From NCBI RefSeq assembly GCF_025336485.1, contig NZ_JAODAB010000010.1, forward strand, positions 62,001 to 126,000: a stretch of 64,000 nt of DNA, read 5' to 3'. The stretch comes from Pseudomonas citri. GTDB lineage: Bacteria > Pseudomonadota > Gammaproteobacteria > Pseudomonadales > Pseudomonadaceae. The translations under genes were made by a program, and so were the position numbers. Shown here piece after piece: positions 49,716 to 58,886 of the stretch. The notes beneath the pieces are model-generated. The model did not search any database. It was not told where the DNA came from and was given only the letters and a program-made list of their open reading frames with translations. Every line of letters starts with the position of its first letter. Positions within the stretch are counted from its first letter, which is position 1.

Positions 49716-50489
49716 ATGAGCTACGAAACGATTCTATTGGAGATCAAGGACCGCGTCGGCCTGATCACCCTCAACCGGCCCCAGGCCTTGAATGCCTTGA
49801 ATGCACAGATTGTCAGCGAGCTGAACCAGGCGTTGGACAGCCTGGAAGCGGATCCGAAGATCGGTTGCATCGTGCTGACCGGTTCGAAGAAGGCGTTCGC
49901 CGCCGGTGCCGATATCAAGGAAATGGCCGAGCTGACCTACCCGCAGATCTACCTCGACGACTTGTTCAGCGACAGTGACCGGGTGGCGAACCGGCGCAAA
50001 CCGATCATCGCGGCGGTGAACGGCTTTGCATTGGGCGGTGGTTGCGAGCTGGCCTTGATGTGCGACTTCATCCTGGCTGGCGACAACGCCAGGTTCGGCC
50101 AGCCGGAAGTCAACCTCGGCGTGCTGCCAGGCATGGGCGGCACCCAACGCCTGACGCGTGCGGTGGGCAAGGCCAAGGCCATGGAGATGTGCCTGACCGG
50201 GCGCTTCATCGACGCGGTGGAAGCCGAGCGTTGTGGCATCGTCGCGCGGATCGTCCCGGCCGATGAACTGCTGGACGACGCGCTGAAAACCGCAGCGCTG
50301 ATCGCCTCCAAGTCGGTGCCGATCAGCATGATGGTCAAGGAAAGCGTCAACCGTGCGTTTGAAGTGAGCCTGGCCGAAGGCGTGCGTTTCGAACGGCGGG
50401 TATTCCATGCCGCGTTCGCGACCCATGATCAAAAGGAAGGCATGGCTGCGTTCGTTGCCAAGCGTGCGGCTGAGTTCCAGGACAAATAA
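49716..50489 (+). CDS. Enoyl-CoA hydratase
   Basis: A 257-residue crotonase with [19 protein letters not shown] near residue 92 and the oxyanion/acid region [17 protein letters not shown] near 130 with both conserved Glu residues. It hydrates the enoyl-CoA made by the preceding enzyme. AGGAG precedes the ATG at 49716. Last gene of the plus-strand operon, which ends at the REP pair. Confidence 0.9.
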   Translation: MSYETILLEIKDRVGLITLNRPQALNALNAQIVSELNQALDSLEADPKIGCIVLTGSKKAFAAGADIKEMAELTYPQIYLDDLFSDSDRVANRRKPIIAAVNGFALGGGCELALMCDFILAGDNARFGQPEVNLGVLPGMGGTQRLTRAVGKAKAMEMCLTGRFIDAVEAERCGIVARIVPADELLDDALKTAALIASKSVPISMMVKESVNRAFEVSLAEGVRFERRVFHAAFATHDQKEGMAAFVAKRAAEFQDK

Positions 50490-50509
50490 AGCGCTGTCCT
50501 GACTGACAC

Positions 50510-50583
50510 CATCGCGAGCAAGCTTTGCTCTCACAGTTCGGGGGGCTCTTCGAATCCTGTGGGAGCAAAGCTTGCTCGCGATG
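50510..50583. repeat. Inverted REP pair between convergent genes
   Basis: Two 27-base copies (50510-50536 and 50557-50583) of the repeat beginning CATCGCGAGCAAGCTTTGCT face each other with one mismatch and a 20-base spacer. It sits between the convergent hydratase and dehydrogenase genes and probably also ends transcription on both strands. Confidence 0.9.
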
Positions 50584-50595
50584 CTTTTCCGGCCC

Positions 50596-51747
50596 TTACA
50601 CCAGGTAGTGCTTCAGCTCCCGGGCGATAACCATCCGTTGTATTTCGCTGGAGCCTTCATAGATCTGGGTGATCCGCGCATCGCGGTAGTAGCGTTCTAC
50701 CGGGTAATCCTCCAGGTACCCATAGCCACCGTGAATCTGGATCGCCGAGGAGCAGACCTTCTCGGCCATTTGCGAGGCGAACAGCTTGGCCTGGGAGGCT
50801 TCCGACAAGCAGGGCTTGCCGGCACTGCGCAGGCGGGCGGCGTGGAGGATGAGCAGGCGCGCAGCGTTCAGTTGGGTGTGCATGTCGGCCAGCAGGTTGG
50901 CGATGCTCTGGTGTTCGAGGATCGGCTTGTCGAACTGCACCCGATCACGCGCATAGGCCAGGGCCGCTTCAAACGCCGCACGGGCGATGCCCAAGGCTTG
51001 CGCGGCGATGCCGATGCGGCCGCCTTCAAGGTTGGAGAGGGCGATCGCCAGGCCCTTGCCACGGGTGCCCAGCAGGTTGGCCTCGGGAACGGTGCAGTTG
51101 CTCAGGGTGACGGCGCAGGTGTCCGAGGCGCGGATGCCCATCTTGTGTTCGGTGCGATCGACGATGAAACCCGGTGTCTGGGTGGGCACCAGGAACGCCG
51201 AAATGCCTTTCTTGCCCAGATCCGGATCGGTCACGGCGAACACGATCGCCAGTTTCGCCCGCTTGCCGTTGCTGACGAACTGTTTCGCGCCGTTGATCAC
51301 CCATTGGCCATCGCGCAGTTCGGCGCGGGTGCGCAAGTTATGGGCCTCAGAGCCGGCCTGGGGTTCGGTCAGGCAGAAGCAGCCAATGGCCTGGCCACTG
51401 GCAAGCTCGGCCAGCCAGGTCTGTTTTTGTTCATCGGTGCCGAAATTCAGCACCGGGCCACAGCCCACCGAGTTGTGGATACTCATCAGTGCGCCAGTGG
51501 CACCGTCGCCGGCCGAGATCTCTTCCACCGCCAGGGCGTAGGCCACGTAGTCGACGTAGGTGCCGCCCCATTCTTCGGGCACCACCATCCCCAACAGCCC
51601 CAGCTCGCCCATCTTCGCCACCAGGCCATCATCGATCCATCCGGCTTTTTCCCAGGCCTGGGCATGGGGCGCGATTTCACCACGGGCGAAGTCCCGGGCC
51701 ATGTCGCGGATCATCACTTGTTCTTCAGTCAATTCAAGGTCTTGCAT
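50596..51747 (-). CDS. Acyl-CoA dehydrogenase, isobutyryl-CoA-type
   Basis: A 383-residue acyl-CoA dehydrogenase, distinct from the one at 48575. Motifs: [14 protein letters not shown] near 125, [19 protein letters not shown] near 345 and the Glu-containing [12 protein letters not shown]. It is paired with a 3-hydroxyisobutyryl-CoA hydrolase-like gene just upstream, suggesting valine breakdown. The start lies three bases after that gene's stop. Confidence 0.87.
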   Translation of the reverse strand: MQDLELTEEQVMIRDMARDFARGEIAPHAQAWEKAGWIDDGLVAKMGELGLLGMVVPEEWGGTYVDYVAYALAVEEISAGDGATGALMSIHNSVGCGPVLNFGTDEQKQTWLAELASGQAIGCFCLTEPQAGSEAHNLRTRAELRDGQWVINGAKQFVSNGKRAKLAIVFAVTDPDLGKKGISAFLVPTQTPGFIVDRTEHKMGIRASDTCAVTLSNCTVPEANLLGTRGKGLAIALSNLEGGRIGIAAQALGIARAAFEAALAYARDRVQFDKPILEHQSIANLLADMHTQLNAARLLILHAARLRSAGKPCLSEASQAKLFASQMAEKVCSSAIQIHGGYGYLEDYPVERYYRDARITQIYEGSSEIQRMVIARELKHYLV

Positions 51748-51750
51748 GAC

Positions 51751-52857
51751 TCAGTTCCCGTGTTCGTCGAAGTCGTCGAAGAAGCTCGCCACGTGGCGGG
51801 CGTCCAGCGCTTGCAGGGTGGGAGGATTCCAGCGCGGGGCCTTGTCCTTGTCGATCAGCAGGGCGCGCACACCTTCGATCAGGTCGCCACGCTCGAACCA
51901 TTGCCGGTCCAGGTGCAACTCCAGGTCGAAACAGTTCTCCAGGCTCAGATGGCGACCGCGGCGGAGCATTTCCAGGGTCACGGCCATGGCCAGGGGCGAG
52001 CGGGTGTCCAAAAGGTCGGCGGTTTCGAGCGCCCAGGCATGGCTGTTGGCGACGGTGACCTGGCGTAACTGCTCGACGATGCTCGGCACATCGGGAAGGG
52101 CAAAGAAATGGTCGATGGCCGGACGCAAATCGGCCAGGGGCGCGGCCGGGAGTTGTTGCACACCGAGTTTGGCGAGCAGGCTTTGCAGGTCCTTGAGCGG
52201 CGTGTCGTGCCACTCCAGCCGATCGAGACGCTCATCGAACCGTTCGAGCTTACGGCTTTCCACGTACCAGTCGGCCAGGCCGCAATACAACGCATCGGCC
52301 GCGCGAATCTGTACGCCGCTGACGCCCAGGTAGAGCCCCAGTTCGCCGGGAATCCGTGGCAGGAAATAACTGCCGCCTACGTCGGGAAAATAGCCAATGC
52401 CGACTTCCGGCATGCCCAGGCGGCTGCGTTCGGTCACCACCCGCAGGTCGGCGCCTTGCACCAACCCCATGCCGCCGCCCAGGACAAAACCGTCCATCAG
52501 GGCCAGGACAGGTTTGCGGTAGTGGTGGATCGTCAGGTCGAGGGCGTACTCCTCGACGAAGAAGGTTTCATGCAGGCTATCGCCCTGCTTATGACTGTCG
52601 TACAGCGAGCGGATATCACCGCCAGCGCAGAACGCTTTGCCGCCGGCGCCACGCAGGACGACGGCGCGGATCTGTGGATCGAGGGCCCAGGCATCGAGTT
52701 GCTGTTGCAAGCGGCGCACCATGTCCAGGGTCAGGGCATTGAGGCCGGCGGGGCGATTCAGGGTCAAGTGGCCAATATGATTGCGAACTTCGACCAACAC
52801 TTCACAGGCCACGCTTGCAACGGGGCCTGTGACTTGGGATGAAACCTGAGCAGTCAT
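51751..52857 (-). CDS. 3-hydroxyisobutyryl-CoA hydrolase-like crotonase
   Basis: A 368-residue member of the long crotonase group. Motifs: LTLNRPAGLNALTLDMV near 35, ALMDGFVLGGGMGLVQGAD near 120, and MPEVGIGYFPDVGGSYFLPR near 147, which is the 3-hydroxyisobutyryl-CoA hydrolase pattern. The length also fits this group rather than simple enoyl-CoA hydratases. GGGAG precedes the ATG at 52857; the longer frame to 52944 lacks a site. First gene of a two-gene operon. Confidence 0.85.
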   Translation of the reverse strand: MTAQVSSQVTGPVASVACEVLVEVRNHIGHLTLNRPAGLNALTLDMVRRLQQQLDAWALDPQIRAVVLRGAGGKAFCAGGDIRSLYDSHKQGDSLHETFFVEEYALDLTIHHYRKPVLALMDGFVLGGGMGLVQGADLRVVTERSRLGMPEVGIGYFPDVGGSYFLPRIPGELGLYLGVSGVQIRAADALYCGLADWYVESRKLERFDERLDRLEWHDTPLKDLQSLLAKLGVQQLPAAPLADLRPAIDHFFALPDVPSIVEQLRQVTVANSHAWALETADLLDTRSPLAMAVTLEMLRRGRHLSLENCFDLELHLDRQWFERGDLIEGVRALLIDKDKAPRWNPPTLQALDARHVASFFDDFDEHGN

Positions 52858-52991
52858 CGCTAACTCCCTGCTTTTATTGTTCTTTATAAATTTTGTCGCA
52901 CGTCTCCGCTCAGGATCGTAACAGTGCAAATTTGCATTGCACAACCGGGATACATGCAGGTCCTGTCTGCATATTTATAGCAGTCACAGGA

Positions 52992-53699
52992 TCAGCCGCG
53001 ACCCGAAAGCACTTCCGTGATGCTACGGCGCTTGGCATTCCGCTCGCTGGCGTGGATCAATCGTTCAAGGTCTTCAGGCGTGACGTCGAAGAACGCCTCC
53101 ATTTCCGCCAGCGCCAGTTTCAGGTCTTCGGCGGTGATGGACTGGCGGTCCACCGGTGCATGGTCCGCCGGGATGACGGCCACGGGCTCGCTGGCTCGCT
53201 TGGGGTAGCGCACCCGCGTCAGGTTGTTATAGGCCAGCGCAAAGGCGAGCAACCCGGAACCGGCCAGCATGGCTGCGCCGACGGCTTGCCAGTCCAGAGC
53301 GACAATGGACGCGTCCGCCAGTACCAAGGTCGCCGCCACGGCGCCTGCCGGTGGATGCACACAACGCAGCCAGCACATCAACACCAGCGCCAAGCCGGCC
53401 GCCAGGCTGGCGCTGCCCAGGGTGCGCCCCAGCACATGGGCCACCAGCAACGCCACGACGGATGCGCACAGGTAGCCGCCGAAAATCGACCAGGGCTGGG
53501 CGAGGGCCCCCGAAGACACGGCGAACAACAGCACGGCGGAGGCACCCAGCGGGCCGATCAGGTGTTGCGCTACCTCAAGGCCGAAGGCCTGGCCACACAG
53601 CCAGACACTGAACATCGTTCCCAGGGCCATGCCGATGGCCGCGCGGCTCCATTCGGTGGGGCGGGTATTGATAGCGGCGGGGATCCAGCGAGAGAGCAT
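52992..53699 (-). CDS. HPP-family membrane protein
   Basis: A 235-residue inner-membrane protein with four to six hydrophobic segments and the family signature CVHPPAGAVAATLVL near residue 112. The C-terminal 75 residues are soluble and helical. Some HPP proteins transport nitrite in plants and cyanobacteria; the role here is unknown. Faces away from the acyl-CoA genes but on the same strand, with 134 bases between. Confidence 0.82.
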   Translation of the reverse strand: MLSRWIPAAINTRPTEWSRAAIGMALGTMFSVWLCGQAFGLEVAQHLIGPLGASAVLLFAVSSGALAQPWSIFGGYLCASVVALLVAHVLGRTLGSASLAAGLALVLMCWLRCVHPPAGAVAATLVLADASIVALDWQAVGAAMLAGSGLLAFALAYNNLTRVRYPKRASEPVAVIPADHAPVDRQSITAEDLKLALAEMEAFFDVTPEDLERLIHASERNAKRRSITEVLSGRG

Positions 53700-53721
53700 T
53701 CAGCGGCACCAAAAAACGAAC

Positions 53722-53760
53722 AAAAAAAGGGGCTTACCGGAGAATTCCTGAAAGCCCTTT
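53722..53760 (-). terminator. Intrinsic terminator downstream of second ugd
   Basis: On the minus strand AAAGGGCTT pairs with AAGCCCCTTT (one bulge) across a 16-base loop, followed by a run of seven T. It ends the ugd transcript before the HPP gene. Confidence 0.7.
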
Positions 53761-53867
53761 AAGTGTTCCAACAGTTGGGGGAGGAACGCCACACAGTGTG
53801 CCGCCGGCAACCCTGGCTTACAAATTCATATTAATGCTGCTTGAGTTCATTAATTTTGAAGTAACGC

Positions 53868-55247
53868 CTATGCGCTCTTGGAAGCCGCGAACCACGTCGT
53901 TTCGGCGACCGGTAGCTGGCACGACTGTCCACGGCCCATCGGGAAGTAGGTGAAGCCCCTGTCGGCCATGCGCTGCGGGTCATACAGGTTGCGCCCGTCA
54001 AACACCACGGCAGCCTTCAGGCGTTGCAGGATCAAGTCAAAATCCGGCGCCTTGAACGGCTGCCATTCAGTGCAGATAATCAGCGCATCGGCCCCCGGCA
54101 AGACGGACTCGGGGGTGCCCATCAGCATCAGTTTCGCTTCGTTGGGGTACAGCTGCTGGGTCTGTTGCATGGCTTCGGGGTCGAACGCACGGACGCTCGC
54201 CCCGGCGGCCCACAGCGACTCCAGCAGCGCGCGGCTCGGTGCGTCGCGCATGTCATCGGTGTTGGGCTTGAAGGCCAGGCCCCACAAGGCAAAGGTCTTG
54301 CCCCGCAGATCGCCCTTGTAGAACGCCTTGATCCGTTCGAACAGCTTGTGTTTCTGCCGCCCGTTGATGGCTTCCACCGCTTGCAGCAGGTCGCTGGAGC
54401 AGTGCGCCTGTTCGGCGGTGTGGATCAGCGCCCGCATGTCCTTGGGAAAGCACGAACCCCCGTAGCCACAGCCGGGATAGATGAAGTGATAGCCGATGCG
54501 TGAGTCGGCGCCGATACCCAGGCGCACGGACTCGATGTCGGCCCCCAAGTGTTCGGCCAGCTCGGCGATCTGGTTGATGAAGCTGATCTTGGTCGCCAGC
54601 ATGCCGTTGGCGGCGTACTTGGTCAGCTCGGCGCTGCGCAGGTCCATGAGCAGGACGCGGTCGTGGTTGCGATTGAACGGCGCATACAGGTCACGCATGG
54701 TTTGCCGCACTTCCTCGCGTTCACAGCCGATGACGATGCGATCCGGGCGACGGCAATCGGCCACGGCCGAGCCTTCCTTGAGAAATTCGGGATTGGAGAC
54801 GATGTCGAACTGCAACAGCCGACCGGCCTTGAGCAGCCCCTTCTCGATGTGCGCGCGCAGCAGGTCGCCAGTGCCCACCGGTACGGTGGACTTTTCCACC
54901 ACGATGAGCGGTTGCTCACGATAACGCGCGACCGCATCGCCGACCGCCAGGACCTGGCTCAGGTCCGCCGAACCGTCTTCCAGGGAAGGTGTGCCCACGG
55001 CAATGAACAATACCTGGCCATGCTGCACGGCCAGTTGTTCGTCACTGGTGAACCGCAGCCGACCGGCTTCTAGTCCCTCGCGTACCAGGGCGGCCAGGCC
55101 AGGCTCAAAAATACTCACCTGGCCTTGGCGCAGGTTCTCGACTTTTCGTTCGTCGATGTCCATGCACACCACGTCATGACCGACCTCGGCCATCACGGCG
55201 GCTTGCACCAAGCCAACGTAACCACTTCCCAATACACTGATTTTCAT
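53868..55247 (-). CDS. ugd: Second UDP-glucose 6-dehydrogenase
   Basis: A 459-residue enzyme with [10 protein letters not shown] at residues 8-17, the catalytic Cys in [12 protein letters not shown], and the same length and motifs as the arn-linked copy, about three-quarters identical by eye. AGGGAG precedes the ATG. It lies 91 bases downstream of the desaturase cluster on the same strand, but its own ribosome site and product suggest a separate job, for example exopolysaccharide or UDP-glucuronate supply when arn is off. Confidence 0.92.
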   Translation of the reverse strand: MKISVLGSGYVGLVQAAVMAEVGHDVVCMDIDERKVENLRQGQVSIFEPGLAALVREGLEAGRLRFTSDEQLAVQHGQVLFIAVGTPSLEDGSADLSQVLAVGDAVARYREQPLIVVEKSTVPVGTGDLLRAHIEKGLLKAGRLLQFDIVSNPEFLKEGSAVADCRRPDRIVIGCEREEVRQTMRDLYAPFNRNHDRVLLMDLRSAELTKYAANGMLATKISFINQIAELAEHLGADIESVRLGIGADSRIGYHFIYPGCGYGGSCFPKDMRALIHTAEQAHCSSDLLQAVEAINGRQKHKLFERIKAFYKGDLRGKTFALWGLAFKPNTDDMRDAPSRALLESLWAAGASVRAFDPEAMQQTQQLYPNEAKLMLMGTPESVLPGADALIICTEWQPFKAPDFDLILQRLKAAVVFDGRNLYDPQRMADRGFTYFPMGRGQSCQLPVAETTWFAASKSA

Positions 55248-55338
55248 GGCGGACTCCCTGGAGCTCCGAACGAGCGGACTTGCACAACCAGCGGTTCGCC
55301 GCCGTGCGAATCCCAGAATAAGTCGTGGATGTTGCAGT

Positions 55339-56109
55339 TCACTGACAGTTTGGGATTCTGGCTTTGAGCGGCAGGAAGTACCCCGCCCAGCCGACGCTCA
55401 TCGCCAGCAGGTTGGTCCCGTCGTGCAGCAACAGGCGCGCCGTCGAGCGACGGACCTGGGTGGCGCTGACACGGCCACGGGCCACGTCCAGGCGGGCGAA
55501 ACCGCGCATGTGGCGTAGCACGTCGAACGTCAGCAGCGTAGACGCGGCCAGATAACAGCCGATGCGTTGCCAGTAGGGAATCTTCAGCGCCCGCAGCAGG
55601 TCGGTGGTGACATGCTGGTGCGCCACCTCTTCCTGGCAATGCCAGCGCCACAGGCGGGTCTGTGTCGACGGCTCGGCCGAGAGCAGGCCGCCGTTGCGCA
55701 ACGCGACTTGGGAAACCACCGCCGTTATATGCTCGAAAGCCGCGGCCAGGGCCACTTGCGCAGCCGGTGACCATTTCGATTGCAAGGTGTCGAGGTCTTT
55801 TGCGATCGCCAATTCGTATTGGCTGATCTCGAATCCCTGTTTTTCCAACTGTTGGTTGTAGAGCCGGTGCGCTCGCTGGTGAGCGCGTTCCTCGGCGACG
55901 AAGCGGCGCGAGTCGTTGGCGAGCGTCGAGGTCTGTGGCAACCGTAACGCGGCGGATTCCACCACCGAAATCACGAATTGCTCGCCTGCCGGGAGCAGTA
56001 TCGAGAATGCGTCGAACAGGTAGGTCTTGATGGGTGTTTCGTTCCAGAAGGGCTTGAACCCGGTGCCTTCGCCGACGCTGTCGGTGGCCTGCTGTCGGAG
56101 GATATCCAT
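55339..56109 (-). CDS. PF10118-type predicted metal-dependent (diiron) protein
   Basis: A 256-residue helical protein with paired metal-ligand motifs: FVAEERAHQRAHRLYNQQ near residue 72 and WHCQEEVAHQHVTTDLL near 155, a ferritin-like ExxH pattern as in the PF10118 family. No signal peptide. The family's activity is not well established; some members are thought to be diiron oxygenases. It is the last gene of a minus-strand cluster, three bases after the first desaturase. Confidence 0.75.
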   Translation of the reverse strand: MDILRQQATDSVGEGTGFKPFWNETPIKTYLFDAFSILLPAGEQFVISVVESAALRLPQTSTLANDSRRFVAEERAHQRAHRLYNQQLEKQGFEISQYELAIAKDLDTLQSKWSPAAQVALAAAFEHITAVVSQVALRNGGLLSAEPSTQTRLWRWHCQEEVAHQHVTTDLLRALKIPYWQRIGCYLAASTLLTFDVLRHMRGFARLDVARGRVSATQVRRSTARLLLHDGTNLLAMSVGWAGYFLPLKARIPNCQ

Positions 56110-56112
56110 GGA

Positions 56113-57096
56113 TCAGTTCCTCGCGCTTGAACTCACATTGATTGAGGCAGAGACCTCACGAATCAGCCCCGTGCAATAACCACGGGTGACGTGTGCTCGC
56201 TGGAGGTACGCCTCGTCTTCCATGAGCGCGGCATGCACCTGTGCCAGGCGAAAGCCAGGTACGGCGGGATACAAGTGGTGTTCGGCATGAAAGCCCACGC
56301 CGTGAGGAGCGATCAGCAGGCGCTCCCACCAGGGCGCAATGACCGTTCGCGAGACGTCGTGTTCCGGTTGCGCGATCGCGAAGTGTTCGGCCACGTCGCG
56401 CCAATACAGCAGCACCATCAGCACCGTGAACATGGGTAGCAGCCAATACACCGCGACAGCCAGCCAAAGATTGAACCCGGTGAGCAGCGCCGCGACTGCA
56501 ATCGCAAAAATCCATTGCCGGTAGTGCGTGGAGGGTGGGCATTGCGAGGCCATTCTTGAGGTGACCAGGGCCGTTTTGAATTCGTGGAGGGTGTACAAGC
56601 CGATGCCGTGTTTCAGCAGCAGGCCGAGCATATCGAGAGTGGATTTTGGAAAGGTGAAGCGCTCCTGCCCCTTGCACGACACCCAGTTGGGATCGCGGTC
56701 GGTGGCCGTGTGCAGATGGTGAGCGGTGTGGTCGCGGCGAAAGCCGAACAGGGTGATGGTGAAGGGCAGTGCCGTCAGCAAATCCCCCAGCGTATCGTTG
56801 AGTACCGGGCGGGTCCGGCTGAACTGACGGTGGGAAAACTCATGCATCAGGATCAACAATGCGTGCTGTCGCGTACCGATGAACAGGATGGCCAGCAGCG
56901 TGGCGAAAATCGATTCTGCCTGGATGGCCATGCCTGCCGCGCACAGAATCAGCACCCACTCGGCCACCGTCAGGGCCAGTAAACGTAATGGCGCCGGGGT
57001 GCTCCATGCCAGTAGTCGGGTGCGTTCCACGGTGCCGATGCGCTGGCGAGCCTCGGCCATCGTGGGGCGTTGCGGTTCGATGGTTGTATCGTTCAT
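56113..57096 (-). CDS. Membrane fatty-acid desaturase-like diiron enzyme
   Basis: A 327-residue inner-membrane protein with the three histidine boxes of membrane desaturases and hydroxylases: HEFSH near residue 85, HTAHH near 123 and HAEHH near 270, with hydrophobic pairs between. It would oxidise an acyl or alkyl chain using iron and oxygen. The three-base gap to the next gene and same strand indicate an operon. Substrate unknown. Confidence 0.85.
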   Translation of the reverse strand: MNDTTIEPQRPTMAEARQRIGTVERTRLLAWSTPAPLRLLALTVAEWVLILCAAGMAIQAESIFATLLAILFIGTRQHALLILMHEFSHRQFSRTRPVLNDTLGDLLTALPFTITLFGFRRDHTAHHLHTATDRDPNWVSCKGQERFTFPKSTLDMLGLLLKHGIGLYTLHEFKTALVTSRMASQCPPSTHYRQWIFAIAVAALLTGFNLWLAVAVYWLLPMFTVLMVLLYWRDVAEHFAIAQPEHDVSRTVIAPWWERLLIAPHGVGFHAEHHLYPAVPGFRLAQVHAALMEDEAYLQRAHVTRGYCTGLIREVSASINVSSSARN

Positions 57097-57099
57097 GGT

Positions 57100-57972
57100 T
57101 TATTTCCAGAGTCGGGGACCCAGACGCATCCAGGTCGCGACGAAGGTGGGCAGGTCTGTCGCGCCGCCGGGTTTGTGTTGCTCCAGGGCCACTGATCGCG
57201 CATGCGCCTGGAACCAACGGGTGGCTGGCGCGGCATGGTGGGTGCGGTGCAGCGAGCGATGCAGGATCAGCCAGGAAATGGGCCTTGGCAGATACAGGTC
57301 CGTCGTGATCGTGGCGGGATCGCGGCGCGCCCCCTGGGCTGAGATCGGCACGCCATAGTGCTCGGCTTGTGTCAGCCAGAAATCCAGCCAGGCAAACATG
57401 CAATACGGCAACAGGTAGCTGTAGATGACTTGTCGCGGCGCCGCGTAGAGACTCGCCGCGAGCGCGACAATGAACACGACGATCAAGACATTGCAGAAAC
57501 GCCACTGCCACATCGCGTGAGGCGGTAGGTAGGGGCGTGCAATGCGATTGCTGGAAAAGCTGATCCATAGCTGTTCCACGGGACCTAGCAGGCAAATCAG
57601 GCGGGTTCGCCATGACTTTTCGTACATCAGCCCTTCGGGATCGTCGGCCTGGCAGGTCTTGCGATGATGCTCCAGGTGAAAATGGCGATAGCCGACGAAG
57701 TTGGCGGCGAAAATGGCCGCTGCCACCATCCCCACCGCGTCATTGAGCCGCGTGCCGACGAGGAACTGGCGGTGTACGCCCTGATGCTTGATCTCCTGGA
57801 CCCCGATCATCAGGATCGCCTGGAGCAGGATCAACGGTGCGAGCACCTGCCAGCCGAACGTGTCCTGGCCGGACAGCCAGGCAATCAGCGCGGTATTCAG
57901 GATGCACAGGGCCACGAACAGGTAACTGGGCAGGTTGGCGCGCGAGGCACGCTTGAGGGCATTCACAGGCAT
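57100..57972 (-). CDS. Second membrane desaturase-like diiron enzyme
   Basis: A 290-residue membrane protein of the same superfamily but a different branch: histidine motifs KHQGVH near residue 68, HFHLEHH near 98 and HRSLHRTHH near 240, with the long second box. I chose the ATG at 57972, which overlaps the upstream stop (ATGCCTGTGA); a TTG at 58014 would add 14 residues. It lies three bases before the next desaturase gene. Confidence 0.8.
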   Translation of the reverse strand: MPVNALKRASRANLPSYLFVALCILNTALIAWLSGQDTFGWQVLAPLILLQAILMIGVQEIKHQGVHRQFLVGTRLNDAVGMVAAAIFAANFVGYRHFHLEHHRKTCQADDPEGLMYEKSWRTRLICLLGPVEQLWISFSSNRIARPYLPPHAMWQWRFCNVLIVVFIVALAASLYAAPRQVIYSYLLPYCMFAWLDFWLTQAEHYGVPISAQGARRDPATITTDLYLPRPISWLILHRSLHRTHHAAPATRWFQAHARSVALEQHKPGGATDLPTFVATWMRLGPRLWK

Positions 57973-58721
57973 TTTTTCAGGCGTTGCAACCAGGGCAACG
58001 GTACTCTTTTCCAAATGAAGGAAAGGCTCGACAGTGGCACTTTCCCCTGGATCAGGACGCCGACGTCCAGTGAAGGACCGTGGGGGAAATAGTTGTCCTT
58101 GACCGCGATGATCCGGCGAAAGCCCTTCTTGAAGTAGTAACGCAGTTGCGGGTCCACTGGCAGGCCCTGGCGTGCGCTTCGCACGTATTGGTTAACCGGG
58201 GTATCCGGGTTTTTCCTGAGCCAGTCGCGCAGGCCGGGCACCGGCGAGCCGAGGTAGATATCGGACCATCCGTGTTTGAGGGCGTAGGGCCAGAAAAACT
58301 CGAAAATCGCGTTCGCCGCTTTTGGATCGACGCTGCTCAGGCTGATGCCGAACAGGGCGCCGGTCCTAGCCGACTCGTCGCCCTGCCGGTGCCGGGTGCA
58401 GTCGGCCCAGGTCGAGCACTGGCGTATCACCTCGTGACGGGTCGGCTTCATGAACAATGAGGCCAGCGCAGCCCCGCTGCGGGCGCAAAATGCGCCGACG
58501 CTCAAGGCCGGAAACGCGTTGATCCGCGAGGCCAGCGCGGTGGCGTCGGCACGTTGGTCGTCCGTCCATTTGCGCTGTTCGAGTTCCAGCAGCAGGGGGA
58601 TATCGGCCTGCGATAGAAAGCGTACATGGATGGGGGGCGCGTCAGACGGGGTACGCTTTGGATGGATGGGGTTTTCGTAAGTCTTTTTATTCGGTATCAG
58701 CTGCTTCACGTAAGGGCTCAC
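57963..58721 (-). CDS. GNAT-like protein, first gene of the desaturase cluster
   Basis: A 252-residue protein whose N-terminal half reads like a GNAT acyltransferase fold (VRFLSQADIPLLLELEQRKW near 33, then an acetyl-CoA-domain-like core); the C-terminal part is basic and without known motif. The start is unclear: GTG at 58721 has no good ribosome site. The end overlaps the following desaturase. It could acylate the product of the cluster or an intermediate, but this is inference. Confidence 0.6.
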   Translation of the reverse strand: MSPYVKQLIPNKKTYENPIHPKRTPSDAPPIHVRFLSQADIPLLLELEQRKWTDDQRADATALASRINAFPALSVGAFCARSGAALASLFMKPTRHEVIRQCSTWADCTRHRQGDESARTGALFGISLSSVDPKAANAIFEFFWPYALKHGWSDIYLGSPVPGLRDWLRKNPDTPVNQYVRSARQGLPVDPQLRYYFKKGFRRIIAVKDNYFPHGPSLDVGVLIQGKVPLSSLSFIWKRVPLPWLQRLKKCL

Positions 58722-58836
58722 CGACAGGGCTTGAGGGGCAGGCGGCGCTAACGGTAGGGCATGGTTGTGAAGATCTGATGACGAAGCGGGCGTCTATCGC
58801 CTCGGGTACAACAGTCGACTTGCCTGAAGAGGGGCA

Positions 58837-58882
58837 GGGGCCCGCTGCGCAGGCCAGCGGGAGCGAGCTCCCTCGCCACAAG
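58837..58882. repeat. Extragenic palindromic repeat
   Basis: Reverse-oriented copy of the repeat at 9972-10014 (read on the minus strand: GTGGCGAGGGAGCTCGCTCC, then a CTGCGCAGCGGG block). It lies just after the LysR stop. Confidence 0.7.
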
Positions 58883-58886
58883 AACC

